DNA of 14,866 nucleotides, taken from contig JAGCMG010000087.1 of NCBI GenBank assembly GCA_017646555.1, positions 1-14,866 on the forward strand, read 5' to 3'. This DNA is from Clostridia bacterium (GTDB taxonomy: Bacteria; Bacillota; Clostridia; Christensenellales; Borkfalkiaceae). The notes under the pieces were generated by a model that was not told the origin of the DNA, searched no databases, and saw only the letters and a program-made list of their open reading frames with translations. The translations under genes and the position numbers were made by a program. Each line of letters begins with the position of its first letter. Position 1 is the first letter of the stretch. This document shows positions 1-6,709 of this stretch, piece after piece.

Positions 1-1
1 A

Positions 2-256
2 GACGATTATATGATGGTTAACTATTTATATCAATATGCGTTGCCGTTTTCGTTAATTGCGACAAAGGCTGATAAACTTGGCAAAAGTAAAATTAAGCCA
101 CAAGCCAAAGCCGTTGCCGATAAATTAAAGGTCGGCGCTGGTAACATTATTCCCGTAGCGTCATTAGTTAGAAAAGGCAGGGAAGAAGTTTTAGATAAAA
201 TTAGCGCCATTATAGAAAATTTTTACGCATTAAAAAATGAAACCGATGAGGAATAA
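2..256 (+). CDS. engB: Ribosome biogenesis GTPase EngB (YsxC/YihA), C-terminal part
   Basis: This is the last 84 residues of a TrmE-Era-EngA-EngB-family GTPase that begins upstream of the window. The reading frame is open from base 2. Visible are the G4 guanine-specificity motif TKAD (62-73) in the context LIATKADKLGK, and the G5-like segment PVASLVRKGREEVL, followed by the closing helix. The opening residues DDYMMVNYL match the helix before G4 in EngB. EngB acts in the cytoplasm in late assembly of the 50S ribosomal subunit and is usually essential. The stop codon TAA is 16 bases before the preferred start of the beta-mannosidase, so the two are probably cotranscribed. The Walker A and G3 motifs lie outside the window and could not be checked. 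Confidence 0.9.
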   Translation, partial: DDYMMVNYLYQYALPFSLIATKADKLGKSKIKPQAKAVADKLKVGAGNIIPVASLVRKGREEVLDKISAIIENFYALKNETDEE

Positions 257-272
257 AATCAAGGTAGAATTT

Positions 273-2495
273 ATGAAAAAGATTTTAGACGGAAACGACT
301 GGGAATTATCATACGAAGACGTTTTAGGAACTGATAAGGGCAAAATTAAAGCGCAAGTTCCTGGCAATATTGAATTTGATTTTATTAACGCAGGGCTTTT
401 TGACGGGGATTTATTTTATTCTCAAAATATAAAAAACGCCGAAAAGTTTGAAACTTATAAATTTTGCTATCAAAAAAAGTTTACGATTGAAGAACCAGAA
501 AAAGAACATAGAATTACCTTTTACGGCGTAGATACTTTCGCAACCTATTACATAAACGGCGAAAAGATAGGCTCGTCTAAAAATATGTTCGTTGAACACT
601 CGTTTCTAGTTAAAAATTTAGTTAAAGGCGACAACGAATTAAAAGTAGTTATTCAGCCGACGGTATTAAATAACAACCAAAAAAGCGTTGACGCGTACAC
701 TTCAATTTCGTGGCAAGGCCCTGAAATTGCAGGGGCAAGAAGACCTGCGCACTCTAACGGTTGGGATATCTTACCGAGAGCGATTTCGGCAGGAATTTAT
801 CGCACCGTTGTTATCGAAACCGTACCACAACACGAATTTTCATCTTGTTATTTAGCAACTAGCGTCGCTAATGAAGATAGTGCTGTGTTGTATCTTTTAT
901 ACGATATTGAAAGCAAGGAAAGAATATCGCAAGGTGGTAATTATAAAATGCAAATTAAGGGCGTTTCGGGCGATAGCACTTTCTTTGCAGAAGACACGGT
1001 TTTTTACCGTGCCGGCAATATTAAATTTACCGTAAACAATCCAAAACTTTGGTGGATTAAAGGCTACGGCGAACCTAATTTATATCAAGTAACCGTAACT
1101 TTGTTAAAAGACGATAAAGTTATTCTAGAACAAAATTTTGAGTTCGGTATTAGAACCGTTAAACTTAAATATTCGGATGAAAACGAAAAGTTAGAATTTA
1201 GATTTATCTTAAATAACGAACCTGTGTTCTTAAAAGGCGTTAACTGGATACCACTTTCAATTTACGCGTCAAAAAACGCTGAAAGGCTTGAAAAATCGTT
1301 TAAGTGTTTAGCCGACACCAACTCAAACGCAGTTAGATGTTGGGGTGGTGGTGTGTACGAAAGCGACGAATTTTATTCGCTTTGCGATAGAGAAGGTATT
1401 TTAGTTTGGCAAGACTTTGCGTTCGGCTGTGCTAACTACCCACAAACGCAAGAGTTTTTCGACGAAATAACTATTGAAGGCGAAAAGTTAGTTAAAAGAA
1501 TACGCAACCACGCGTCCGTTGGGCTTTTTGCAGGCGATAACGAAATTGACTGTATGGGTTTAGATTACGGTATAAATCCACTTGGCAATAAAATCAATCG
1601 CGAAGTGTTGCCCGCTGTAGTATATAGGCACGCGCCTTATACGGAATATTTAATATCTTCGCCGTATACTTCTAAAAACACTTGCAAAAAAGGTGGATTA
1701 AACTACGCGCCTGAACAACATTTATGGTGCGATAGGGACTGGGCTAAAAGCGAATATTATCGTAATACCAAAGCTGTGTTTATTAGTGAAATCGGTAATC
1801 CAGGCGTTCCAAGTCCAGCGTCGCTTGAAAAATTTATTAAAAAAGACAGTTTGAACGACTTTTTATCAAAAGATTGGCGTTTACACTCAACCGATAAATT
1901 CTATAAAGCGTATAGACTTAACTTTGTTAAAAAAGGCGTGCTCTTAAACTTTGGGTATTTACCTGAAACTTATCAAGAATTTTCGGAACTTTCGCAATAC
2001 GCGCAAGCCGAAGCGCTTAAATTCTTCGTTGAAAATATGCGCGCTAAAAGAAGTGAAAAGAGTGGCATTTTACTTTGGAATTTACAAGACGGTTGGCCTG
2101 CTATCAACGAAGCGTTAGTTGATTATTATTACGATAAGAAAAAAGCGTACGGTGTAGTAACCCGTTCGTTTAGCGATACATTGTTCTTAGTTTACGAAGA
2201 CGCTAACTCTAAATACGCGTTAAAAGTTGTTAACGATACCTTGACTAAAAAAGAACTTTCATACAAAGTAACCGACGCCGATAGTGGTGAGATTTTAGTT
2301 GACGGCAAGGTAACCGTTAAAGAAAATTCCGAAAAAGAACTTGGTATAATAAAAGATATCTTCTTTAAGAAAAAATGCCTTATTATCGAGTGGATTGATA
2401 ATGGTAAAAAGTATTATAACCACTTTATAACTGGTTTCCCTGAATACAAAGCGGAAGATTTTAGAAGATGGTATAAAAAGTTAGAAAACTTATAA
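273..2495 (+). CDS. Beta-mannosidase, glycoside hydrolase family 2, cytoplasmic
   Basis: This 740-residue enzyme should release terminal beta-D-mannose from manno-oligosaccharides by a retaining mechanism. It has the GH2 order: N-terminal sugar-binding beta domain, Ig-like domain, then a catalytic barrel opening at GVNWIPLS. Typical beta-mannosidase blocks follow: RCWGGGVYESDEFY and VWQDFAFGCANYP. The acid/base is probably Glu424 in AGDNEID and the nucleophile Glu506 in ISEIGNPG. A late WNLQDGWPAINEALVDYY block also fits. There is no signal peptide, so it acts inside the cell on imported oligomers. It is somewhat shorter than the usual 800-850 residues, mainly at the C-terminus. I chose ATG 273 because AAGG (261-264) sits 8 bases upstream; the longer start at 237 overlaps engB and has no ribosome site. 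The family is secure; the exact substrate is inferred. Confidence 0.9.
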   Translation: MKKILDGNDWELSYEDVLGTDKGKIKAQVPGNIEFDFINAGLFDGDLFYSQNIKNAEKFETYKFCYQKKFTIEEPEKEHRITFYGVDTFATYYINGEKIGSSKNMFVEHSFLVKNLVKGDNELKVVIQPTVLNNNQKSVDAYTSISWQGPEIAGARRPAHSNGWDILPRAISAGIYRTVVIETVPQHEFSSCYLATSVANEDSAVLYLLYDIESKERISQGGNYKMQIKGVSGDSTFFAEDTVFYRAGNIKFTVNNPKLWWIKGYGEPNLYQVTVTLLKDDKVILEQNFEFGIRTVKLKYSDENEKLEFRFILNNEPVFLKGVNWIPLSIYASKNAERLEKSFKCLADTNSNAVRCWGGGVYESDEFYSLCDREGILVWQDFAFGCANYPQTQEFFDEITIEGEKLVKRIRNHASVGLFAGDNEIDCMGLDYGINPLGNKINREVLPAVVYRHAPYTEYLISSPYTSKNTCKKGGLNYAPEQHLWCDRDWAKSEYYRNTKAVFISEIGNPGVPSPASLEKFIKKDSLNDFLSKDWRLHSTDKFYKAYRLNFVKKGVLLNFGYLPETYQEFSELSQYAQAEALKFFVENMRAKRSEKSGILLWNLQDGWPAINEALVDYYYDKKKAYGVVTRSFSDTLFLVYEDANSKYALKVVNDTLTKKELSYKVTDADSGEILVDGKVTVKENSEKELGIIKDIFFKKKCLIIEWIDNGKKYYNHFITGFPEYKAEDFRRWYKKLENL

Positions 2496-2500
2496 AAAAT

Positions 2501-2533
2501 AAAAAATGCCCACCTGCGTTGGTGGGCGTTTTT
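2501..2533. terminator. Bidirectional rho-independent terminator
   Basis: GCCCACC (2508-2514) pairs perfectly with GGTGGGC (2521-2527) around the 6-base loop TGCGTT. An A-run lies on the left and a T-rich run on the right, so it can stop the beta-mannosidase transcript on + and the DUF6062 transcript on -. It fills the gap between the two convergent stop codons. Confidence 0.9.
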
Positions 2534-2536
2534 GTT

Positions 2537-3214
2537 TTAGGTTAAGTCTTTTCCGTAAAGTTTTTTATACATTCTAGGGATTATATCTTGCGAAGTGCCA
2601 AGCGGTTTAGTGCGATTTCTATAATCGTGTTTATCGCAAAACCATTTAAGTTCGGCAGTCATTCTATCAAGTGCTTTTTCTTCAGTTTGCGCTAAAACGG
2701 CAACATATTGTTTTTGCTTATCGCCAGCGTATTTAGCGTACTCTAAAAGTTTGGCGTAGTGGTGTAAGCAAAAGCCTTTTCCATTAAGTAATAAATCGGA
2801 AAAAGCAGGGTCTTTTGTAAATAGGTCGGCAATACCCATATAATATCTTGTCATAGCGTAATCAAGCGTTTTACAAATGATACAAGTTTTTTCAGATGCG
2901 ATTATGCTTTCCGAAGTTTTAAGCGCGCTTTTAGCGTCTTTTGGTATACCAGCGTTAGTTCTAACCGTTTTAAGTCTTGTAAAAATTTGCAGTGCAAGCG
3001 AAAGTTTATTTGGGCGCTTAAACATTTTTTCATAATGTTCGGCGCAAAAGCCGTAAGCGTTAACTTCCTTTCTTGCGTCGTCGTCACAAACGGCGTCGTT
3101 TAAGTATTCGTTAATAAATTGTTCGTCAACTATTTTTTCAATAGAACAAAGTGGACATTCACAATCTTTTTTAAGTTCGGCATAAATTAATCCCGTGTTG
3201 ATATGATACTGCAT
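2537..3214 (-). CDS. DUF6062 family cysteine-rich protein
   Basis: This 225-residue cytoplasmic protein has no signal peptide or membrane segment. I recognise it as DUF6062, a family of unknown function common in Clostridia. It has paired metal-binding-like motifs: CECPLC (Cys18, 20, 23) with GFCAEH (Cys57, His60), then CIIC (Cys111, 114) with GFCLHH (Cys149, His151/152), and a last WFCDKHDYRNR (Cys193, His196). The two CxxC...FCxxH sets look like an internal duplication that could bind zinc or an iron-sulfur cluster or form disulfides; that is inference. The start is supported by AGGAG (complement of 3221-3225), 6 bases before the ATG. The gene stands alone on the minus strand, with its own promoter and a shared terminator, diverging from the esterase. 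No function should be assigned from neighbours alone. Confidence 0.85.
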   Translation of the reverse strand: MQYHINTGLIYAELKKDCECPLCSIEKIVDEQFINEYLNDAVCDDDARKEVNAYGFCAEHYEKMFKRPNKLSLALQIFTRLKTVRTNAGIPKDAKSALKTSESIIASEKTCIICKTLDYAMTRYYMGIADLFTKDPAFSDLLLNGKGFCLHHYAKLLEYAKYAGDKQKQYVAVLAQTEEKALDRMTAELKWFCDKHDYRNRTKPLGTSQDIIPRMYKKLYGKDLT

Positions 3215-3232
3215 AAATTTCTCCTAAAAAAT

Positions 3233-3261
3233 ATTGTAGCAAATATTTTTAAAAAAATCAA
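3233..3261 (-). promoter_or_regulatory. Sigma-A-type promoter of the DUF6062 gene
   Basis: On the minus strand, TTGATT (complement of 3256-3261) and TACAAT (complement of 3233-3238) are separated by exactly 17 bases. The -10 box lies 18 bases upstream of the start codon, giving a very short leader that holds the AGGAG ribosome site. Confidence 0.75.
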
Positions 3262-3268
3262 GTGCCTA

Positions 3269-3297
3269 TTGACAACCATTTAATATGAGAGTATAAT
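3269..3297 (+). promoter_or_regulatory. Consensus sigma-A promoter of the esterase gene
   Basis: TTGACA (3269-3274) and TATAAT (3292-3297) are both perfect consensus hexamers with a 17-base spacer. The -35 box is 7 bases from the -35 box of the divergent DUF6062 promoter, so the two polymerase sites are back to back and may compete. No operator-like inverted repeat is evident between them. Confidence 0.9.
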
Positions 3298-3329
3298 TTA
3301 CAAGGAATAAAAGGAGATTTTTATTAACT

Positions 3330-4190
3330 ATGATTACCGAAAAGAAAATTGACCTTTACAAATATTTTAACTTACAGCGTCCCGAAGGCGCAAAAGGTTA
3401 TCTAAATTCTTATATTTTAGAAAGAAGTCAAGAATATTCGGCAAACCGTATGCGCCCAGCAATGATAGTTTTCACCGGTGGTGGGTACTGGATGCGTTCC
3501 GATAGGGAAAAAGAACCTATTGCTTTATCGTATTTAGCAAAAGGCTTTAACGCCTTTACCGTTGAATACACCGTTGGTTCTGAATCCGACAACGCGCATA
3601 TGCCCGTTATGCTTATTGAAGCGTGTATGGCAGTTGCTTTCGTTAGGGAAAACGCTGATAAATATTTTATTAGAAAAGATAAAATCGGCGTAATAGGTTT
3701 TTCGGCTGGGGGGCATTTGGCTGGCTCGGTTACAACTATGTGGAACGAAATTAGCGTTCAAAACGCTCTTAAAGAAAAATATACGCTTGCCCGTCCTGAC
3801 GTTGCGGTGCTTTGCTATCCGGTTATAACTTTTACTCATCCAACCCACGGTGGCACGCGTGATTGGGCAACTAATTCTAATCCCGATTTATACGATTATT
3901 ATTCTCTTGAAAAACGCGTTACGAAAAATACTCCACCTTGCTTTATTTGGGCTACGAGTGAAGATAACTGCGTTCCACCTATAAGTTCAATTTTAATGGC
4001 GCAAGCGCTTGCTGAAAACGGTGTTCCGTTTGATTTACATATCTATCATAAAGGTGGTCACGGTTTGGCGCTCGCTAATAGAGAAAGCGCCTCGTCAGAC
4101 GACGCAAATTGTATTTTGCCGATTGCCGAAGGGTGGTTTGAACAATCAATTAAATTCTTGTCGGGCCTTGATTTTAAGGTAGTTGACTAA
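3330..4190 (+). CDS. Alpha/beta-hydrolase, acetyl/xylan esterase type (BD-FAE-like)
   Basis: This 286-residue protein has no signal peptide and should act in the cytoplasm. The fold is clear: oxyanion-hole segment FTGGGYWMRSDRE near residue 50, nucleophile elbow GFSAGGHLAG with Ser125, probable acid Asp212 in TSEDNCVPP, and His244 in GGHGLAL. The PGGGY-like segment and DRE motif resemble acetyl- or feruloyl-esterases of gut Firmicutes, which strip ester groups from oligosaccharides. With the nearby beta-mannosidase, deacetylation of imported manno-oligosaccharides is a reasonable guess, but substrate cannot be read from sequence; a peptidase or lipase role is less likely. The ATG at 3330 is the only good start. 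Its AAGGAG (3311-3316) is 13 bases away, which is unusually far. Confidence 0.8.
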   Translation: MITEKKIDLYKYFNLQRPEGAKGYLNSYILERSQEYSANRMRPAMIVFTGGGYWMRSDREKEPIALSYLAKGFNAFTVEYTVGSESDNAHMPVMLIEACMAVAFVRENADKYFIRKDKIGVIGFSAGGHLAGSVTTMWNEISVQNALKEKYTLARPDVAVLCYPVITFTHPTHGGTRDWATNSNPDLYDYYSLEKRVTKNTPPCFIWATSEDNCVPPISSILMAQALAENGVPFDLHIYHKGGHGLALANRESASSDDANCILPIAEGWFEQSIKFLSGLDFKVVD

Positions 4191-4196
4191 AAAATA

Positions 4197-4224
4197 AAAC
4201 CACTTATTTTTAGGTGGTTTTTTT
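4197..4224 (+). terminator. Rho-independent terminator after the esterase
   Basis: AAACCACTT (4197-4205) pairs with AGGTGGTTT (4212-4220), with one T-G wobble and a 6-base loop, and runs into a T-tract. It closes the single-gene esterase transcript. Confidence 0.8.
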
Positions 4225-4296
4225 ATTGCAAAAAAATACCGAAATTTTGCAAAAAGTAACGCAAGAATTCCACAAAATACGAACGTTCGGATTTTT

Positions 4297-4363
4297 AAAA
4301 AAGTCGAAGAAAAAATACAAGCCGTTAAAAAACGATAAAAAAAGGCATAAAAACGCTTAAAAA
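4297..4363. other. A-tract-rich, probably curved DNA
   Basis: This part of the gene-free interval between the esterase and the amidase contains six A-tracts of 5-7 bases. The last four have centres near 4329.5, 4340, 4351 and 4361, about 10-11 bp apart and so in phase with the helix. Such phasing is known to bend DNA. No consensus -35/-10 pair was found here, so the amidase promoter is unassigned. Confidence 0.5.
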
Positions 4364-4381
4364 TTCATAACATAAACAAAG

Positions 4382-4454
4382 TTATCAACAGTTATCAACA
4401 ATAAAAGGGGTTAAAAATGTTGATAACTCATCCTTTTTGGGTTACTTATCAACA
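4382..4454. repeat. Four DnaA-box-like TTATCAACA 9-mers
   Basis: Exact TTATCAACA occurs at 4382-4390, 4392-4400 and 4446-4454 on + and at 4418-4426 on -. The first two are a direct tandem of GTTATCAACA. The second and third form a perfect 10-bp inverted repeat (4391-4400 and 4418-4427). The 9-mer differs by one base from the bacterial DnaA box TTATCCACA. The cluster could bind DnaA, bind another regulator of the amidase, or act as RNA hairpins. The last copy lies just upstream of the amidase start. Confidence 0.6.
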
Positions 4455-4476
4455 AATTTGGGGATTTTTGGCGTGA
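4417..4476 (+). CDS. Possible 19-residue leader ORF overlapping the amidase start
   Basis: ATG 4417 is preceded by AGGGG (4406-4410) with 6-base spacing and encodes MLITHPFWVTYQQIWGFLA. Its TGA overlaps the GTG start of the amidase in the sequence GTGA, the usual geometry of translational coupling. It contains two Trp and two Gln codons but no obvious run of a regulatory amino acid. It lies over two of the DnaA-box-like repeats, so the coding appearance could be accidental. It could be a leader peptide, or the AGGGG may merely be a chance match. Confidence 0.35.
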   Translation: MLITHPFWVTYQQIWGFLA

Positions 4477-5174
4477 TTATTAAAAAAAGAACAGTTTTGA
4501 TTTTTAGCACTTTTTTGGCAATAATTATAGCGTTTATCACGCTTTTTTCAGCCCTTTCAAACCTTACGCAAGAGAGTTTTTCAAGCGATTTTTTCAAAGT
4601 TGTAATCGACGCTGGGCACGGTGGTGTAGACGGTGGCGTTTCAGGTGTGAAAACGGGGGTAAAAGAGAGCGATTTAAATCTAATTTTAGCCAAGGAACTT
4701 GCGTCGTTTTTAAATGAGGAAGGAATAAAAACCGTGCTAACTCGTAGCACTAAAGCAGGGCTTTACGGCACGGCGACTTCTAATAGAAAACGGAAAGATA
4801 TGCTAAAGCGAAAGGAAATAATTTTAGACAGCGCGCCTAACTTGGTTATTTCGTTACATATGAACTACTATTCGGTGAGCGATAGGCGAGGGGCGCAAGC
4901 GTTTTTCGACGAAAAAAACGAAAACAGTAAAAAAGTTGCGTTAGCCGTGCAATCGGCGTTAAACGATTTGCCTACTAACGAAAGAAAATATTCGGCGCTA
5001 AAAGGTGATTATTATATTCTAAATAGCACTAACTACCCAGCCGTTTTAATTGAGTGTGGATTTTTATCTAATCCACAAGACGAAGAACTTTTAATAAGTA
5101 GAGAGTACCGTGAGATATTTTGTCAAGCCGTGTTAAACGGAATATCAATTTATCGAATAAACGACGATATTTAA
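4473..5174 (+). CDS. N-acetylmuramoyl-L-alanine amidase, CwlD-like (Amidase_3)
   Basis: This 233-residue zinc amidase cuts the bond between muramic acid and L-alanine in peptidoglycan. An N-terminal membrane segment (about residues 7-29) anchors it, with the catalytic domain outside. Zinc ligands are His49 in DAGHGG, Glu65 in VKESDLNL and His129 in SLHMN; the catalytic Glu194 is in LIECGFLSN. Size, single anchor and lack of extra wall-binding domains match CwlD, which in spore formers helps make cortex muramic delta-lactam, but vegetative amidases share this domain. I prefer GTG 4473, with GGGGA (4460-4464) 8 bases upstream, over the TTG at 4437, which has no ribosome site. Upstream lie the TTATCAACA repeats and a possible coupled leader ORF. 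It is monocistronic. Confidence 0.85.
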   Translation: MIIKKRTVLIFSTFLAIIIAFITLFSALSNLTQESFSSDFFKVVIDAGHGGVDGGVSGVKTGVKESDLNLILAKELASFLNEEGIKTVLTRSTKAGLYGTATSNRKRKDMLKRKEIILDSAPNLVISLHMNYYSVSDRRGAQAFFDEKNENSKKVALAVQSALNDLPTNERKYSALKGDYYILNSTNYPAVLIECGFLSNPQDEELLISREYREIFCQAVLNGISIYRINDDI

Positions 5175-5175
5175 C

Positions 5176-5204
5176 GCCACCTTGAAAGGTGGCTTTTGTT
5201 TTAT
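5176..5204 (+). terminator. Rho-independent terminator after the amidase
   Basis: GCCACCTT (5176-5183) pairs with AAGGTGGC (5186-5193), probably as a 7-bp stem with a TGAA loop, followed by TTTTGTTTTATTT. It starts one base after the amidase stop codon. Confidence 0.9.
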
Positions 5205-5249
5205 TTATAAAATATGGTGATAAAATTTGAATTTATAATTATTAAAGTA

Positions 5250-5278
5250 TTGATTTTTTCACGCGCGTGTGTTATAAT
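5250..5278 (+). promoter_or_regulatory. Extended -10 promoter of the lipoprotein gene
   Basis: TTGATT (5250-5255), a 17-base spacer and TATAAT (5273-5278) with TGT directly before it (extended -10). The leader of about 60 bases can fold AACCC (5286-5290) against GGGGTT near 5303-5308, a weak hairpin without a T-tract. No terminator separates this promoter from the first GH36 gene, so it probably drives both. Confidence 0.85.
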
Positions 5279-5344
5279 GTTAAAAACCCTTTTTATTTTA
5301 AGGGGTTAGAAATTTTGCTTTTAACAAGAACAAGGAGATTTGTT

Positions 5345-6709
5345 ATGAAAAAGATTATCATAATGATGTTAGTTATGGTTACGCTATTTTCGTCTTTACT
5401 CGTAGGTTGCGTGCGAGTGCCTAACGATAACGGCGATAACACGCTTGACCATTACACCGTAACATTTAATCTTAATAGCGGTTCGGGAAACGCACCTGTA
5501 ATTCCGTCAAAAGAATCTGGGGAAAGTTTTTCAATTCCTACGGCTAACGTATCAAAGACTAACTATACTTTTGGCGGTTGGGTTTGCGATAATAGCATTT
5601 ACAACGCGGGTGATACTTTCACTATGCCGAGTAAAAACGTAACTTTCTACGCAAGATGGATTAGCCAAGTGAAAGATAGTTATCCAGTATATTTCGACCT
5701 TGATAACGGTAAAGGCAGTATGCCTAACTTGGGCGACGTTGAAGTTGGTACGGTTTTCTATATTCCGTCTGAAAAAGTAACTAAAGAATATTGCACTTTC
5801 TTGGGTTGGCAATACGGCAACACCATTTATAGCGCTGGTGATGAATTCACTATGCCGGCAAAAGTGGTAACTTTCGTTGCTGTTTGGCGTGAAGAAGTAG
5901 TTAAGTTTAGTCAAAGTTCTTACACTTACAACTCTTCAACAGGTGGCAATATAGAAGTTACTTTAGACACTTTCGGTGGTGACGTCGGCGTTATTGAAAT
6001 AGATAGTGTATTTGTTGATGAAGATTGTTGGGGCTTTGATGCGACGAGAAAAGTTCTCGTGGTTTACGAAGGTTTCTTAAAAAATCTTATAAACGGTGAC
6101 CACGTAATTCAAGCGTATACGAGTGTTGGCTCTGCAACTTGCGTAATTAAGGTAACTAATTCAACTTCGGGTACGGTAATATTCCTCAGCGATTACGACG
6201 CTAATACAATTCACGATACCAAAGTAAGTAACACTGGTCAAAACTCACTTTACCAATACAGTGATAACGTTTCAATCGTAAGCGCACCAAGTGGCGCGTC
6301 GGGCGCTATGACGGGTAACGTGTTAAAGTTCACGCCGAACATAGTACAAGTTAACTATGAATGTCACGGTATATTTACTATTCGTTCACAAGCAGCAGTT
6401 GATGCAAATAGACTCGTTTGCTGGTATAACGGTGGATTTAAAACGAACAAAAATTATTACATCACTTTCGACTATTTAACCGAAGGGCTTGAAGGTTCGG
6501 GCTTGCTCGAATTTAGACAAGAAGGTTCGGCTTGGTGTGATAACTTATTATACGGTGGTAATAACAATGGTGTAGTTCACTCGTATTCAAGACTTATTAA
6601 AGGTACTGATATGGGTAACGGTATCATTTTATGGGCGTTCTTTAACGGCGCAACTAATCGTGGTAGCATTTATATAGATAACTTCCGTATCGTAGAAATC
6701 AATCAATAG
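5345..6709 (+). CDS. Surface lipoprotein with InlB/Flg_new repeats and X2-like module
   Basis: This 454-residue protein has a lipoprotein signal peptide with lipobox LVGC (Cys22), so it should be anchored outside the cell membrane. Residues 37-105 and 113-181 are two InlB B-repeat/Flg_new-type repeats, each starting YTVTFNL or YPVYFDL and ending with GW...AGDxFTMP...VTFxAxW. Residues about 187-272 resemble the Ig-like X2 module of glycan-degrading proteins, with the YEGFLKNLINGDH signature. Residues about 278-454 look like a jelly-roll, possibly a carbohydrate-binding domain ending GSIYIDNFRIVEI. No catalytic residues are evident. I infer a glycan-binding or adhesion role beside the GH36 enzymes. 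ATG 5345 is chosen over longer frames because AAGGAG (5333-5338) is 6 bases upstream and the signal peptide begins there. Confidence 0.75.
   Translation: MKKIIIMMLVMVTLFSSLLVGCVRVPNDNGDNTLDHYTVTFNLNSGSGNAPVIPSKESGESFSIPTANVSKTNYTFGGWVCDNSIYNAGDTFTMPSKNVTFYARWISQVKDSYPVYFDLDNGKGSMPNLGDVEVGTVFYIPSEKVTKEYCTFLGWQYGNTIYSAGDEFTMPAKVVTFVAVWREEVVKFSQSSYTYNSSTGGNIEVTLDTFGGDVGVIEIDSVFVDEDCWGFDATRKVLVVYEGFLKNLINGDHVIQAYTSVGSATCVIKVTNSTSGTVIFLSDYDANTIHDTKVSNTGQNSLYQYSDNVSIVSAPSGASGAMTGNVLKFTPNIVQVNYECHGIFTIRSQAAVDANRLVCWYNGGFKTNKNYYITFDYLTEGLEGSGLLEFRQEGSAWCDNLLYGGNNNGVVHSYSRLIKGTDMGNGIILWAFFNGATNRGSIYIDNFRIVEINQ

Noticed and set aside
237..272. Longer N-terminus for the beta-mannosidase
   Set aside because: ATG 237 lies inside engB without a ribosome site, and the 12 extra residues do not look like the family start.
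4280..4289. LexA (SOS) operator
   Set aside because: The half-sites CGAAC and GTTCG abut directly; the Firmicute SOS box needs a 4-base spacer.
4437..4472. TTG start for the amidase
   Set aside because: There is no ribosome site before TTG 4437, and GTG 4473 has GGGGA at good distance and begins just before the membrane anchor.
4297..4476. Chromosomal replication origin (oriC)
   Set aside because: DnaA-like boxes, curved AT-rich DNA and a nearby dnaX are suggestive, but no dnaA, dnaN or DnaA-trio is seen and most genes on both sides run in the same direction, unlike the divergence expected at an origin.
5267..5344. Longer start for the lipoprotein gene
   Set aside because: The extra 26 residues overlap the promoter -10 box, and the signal peptide and ribosome site support ATG 5345.
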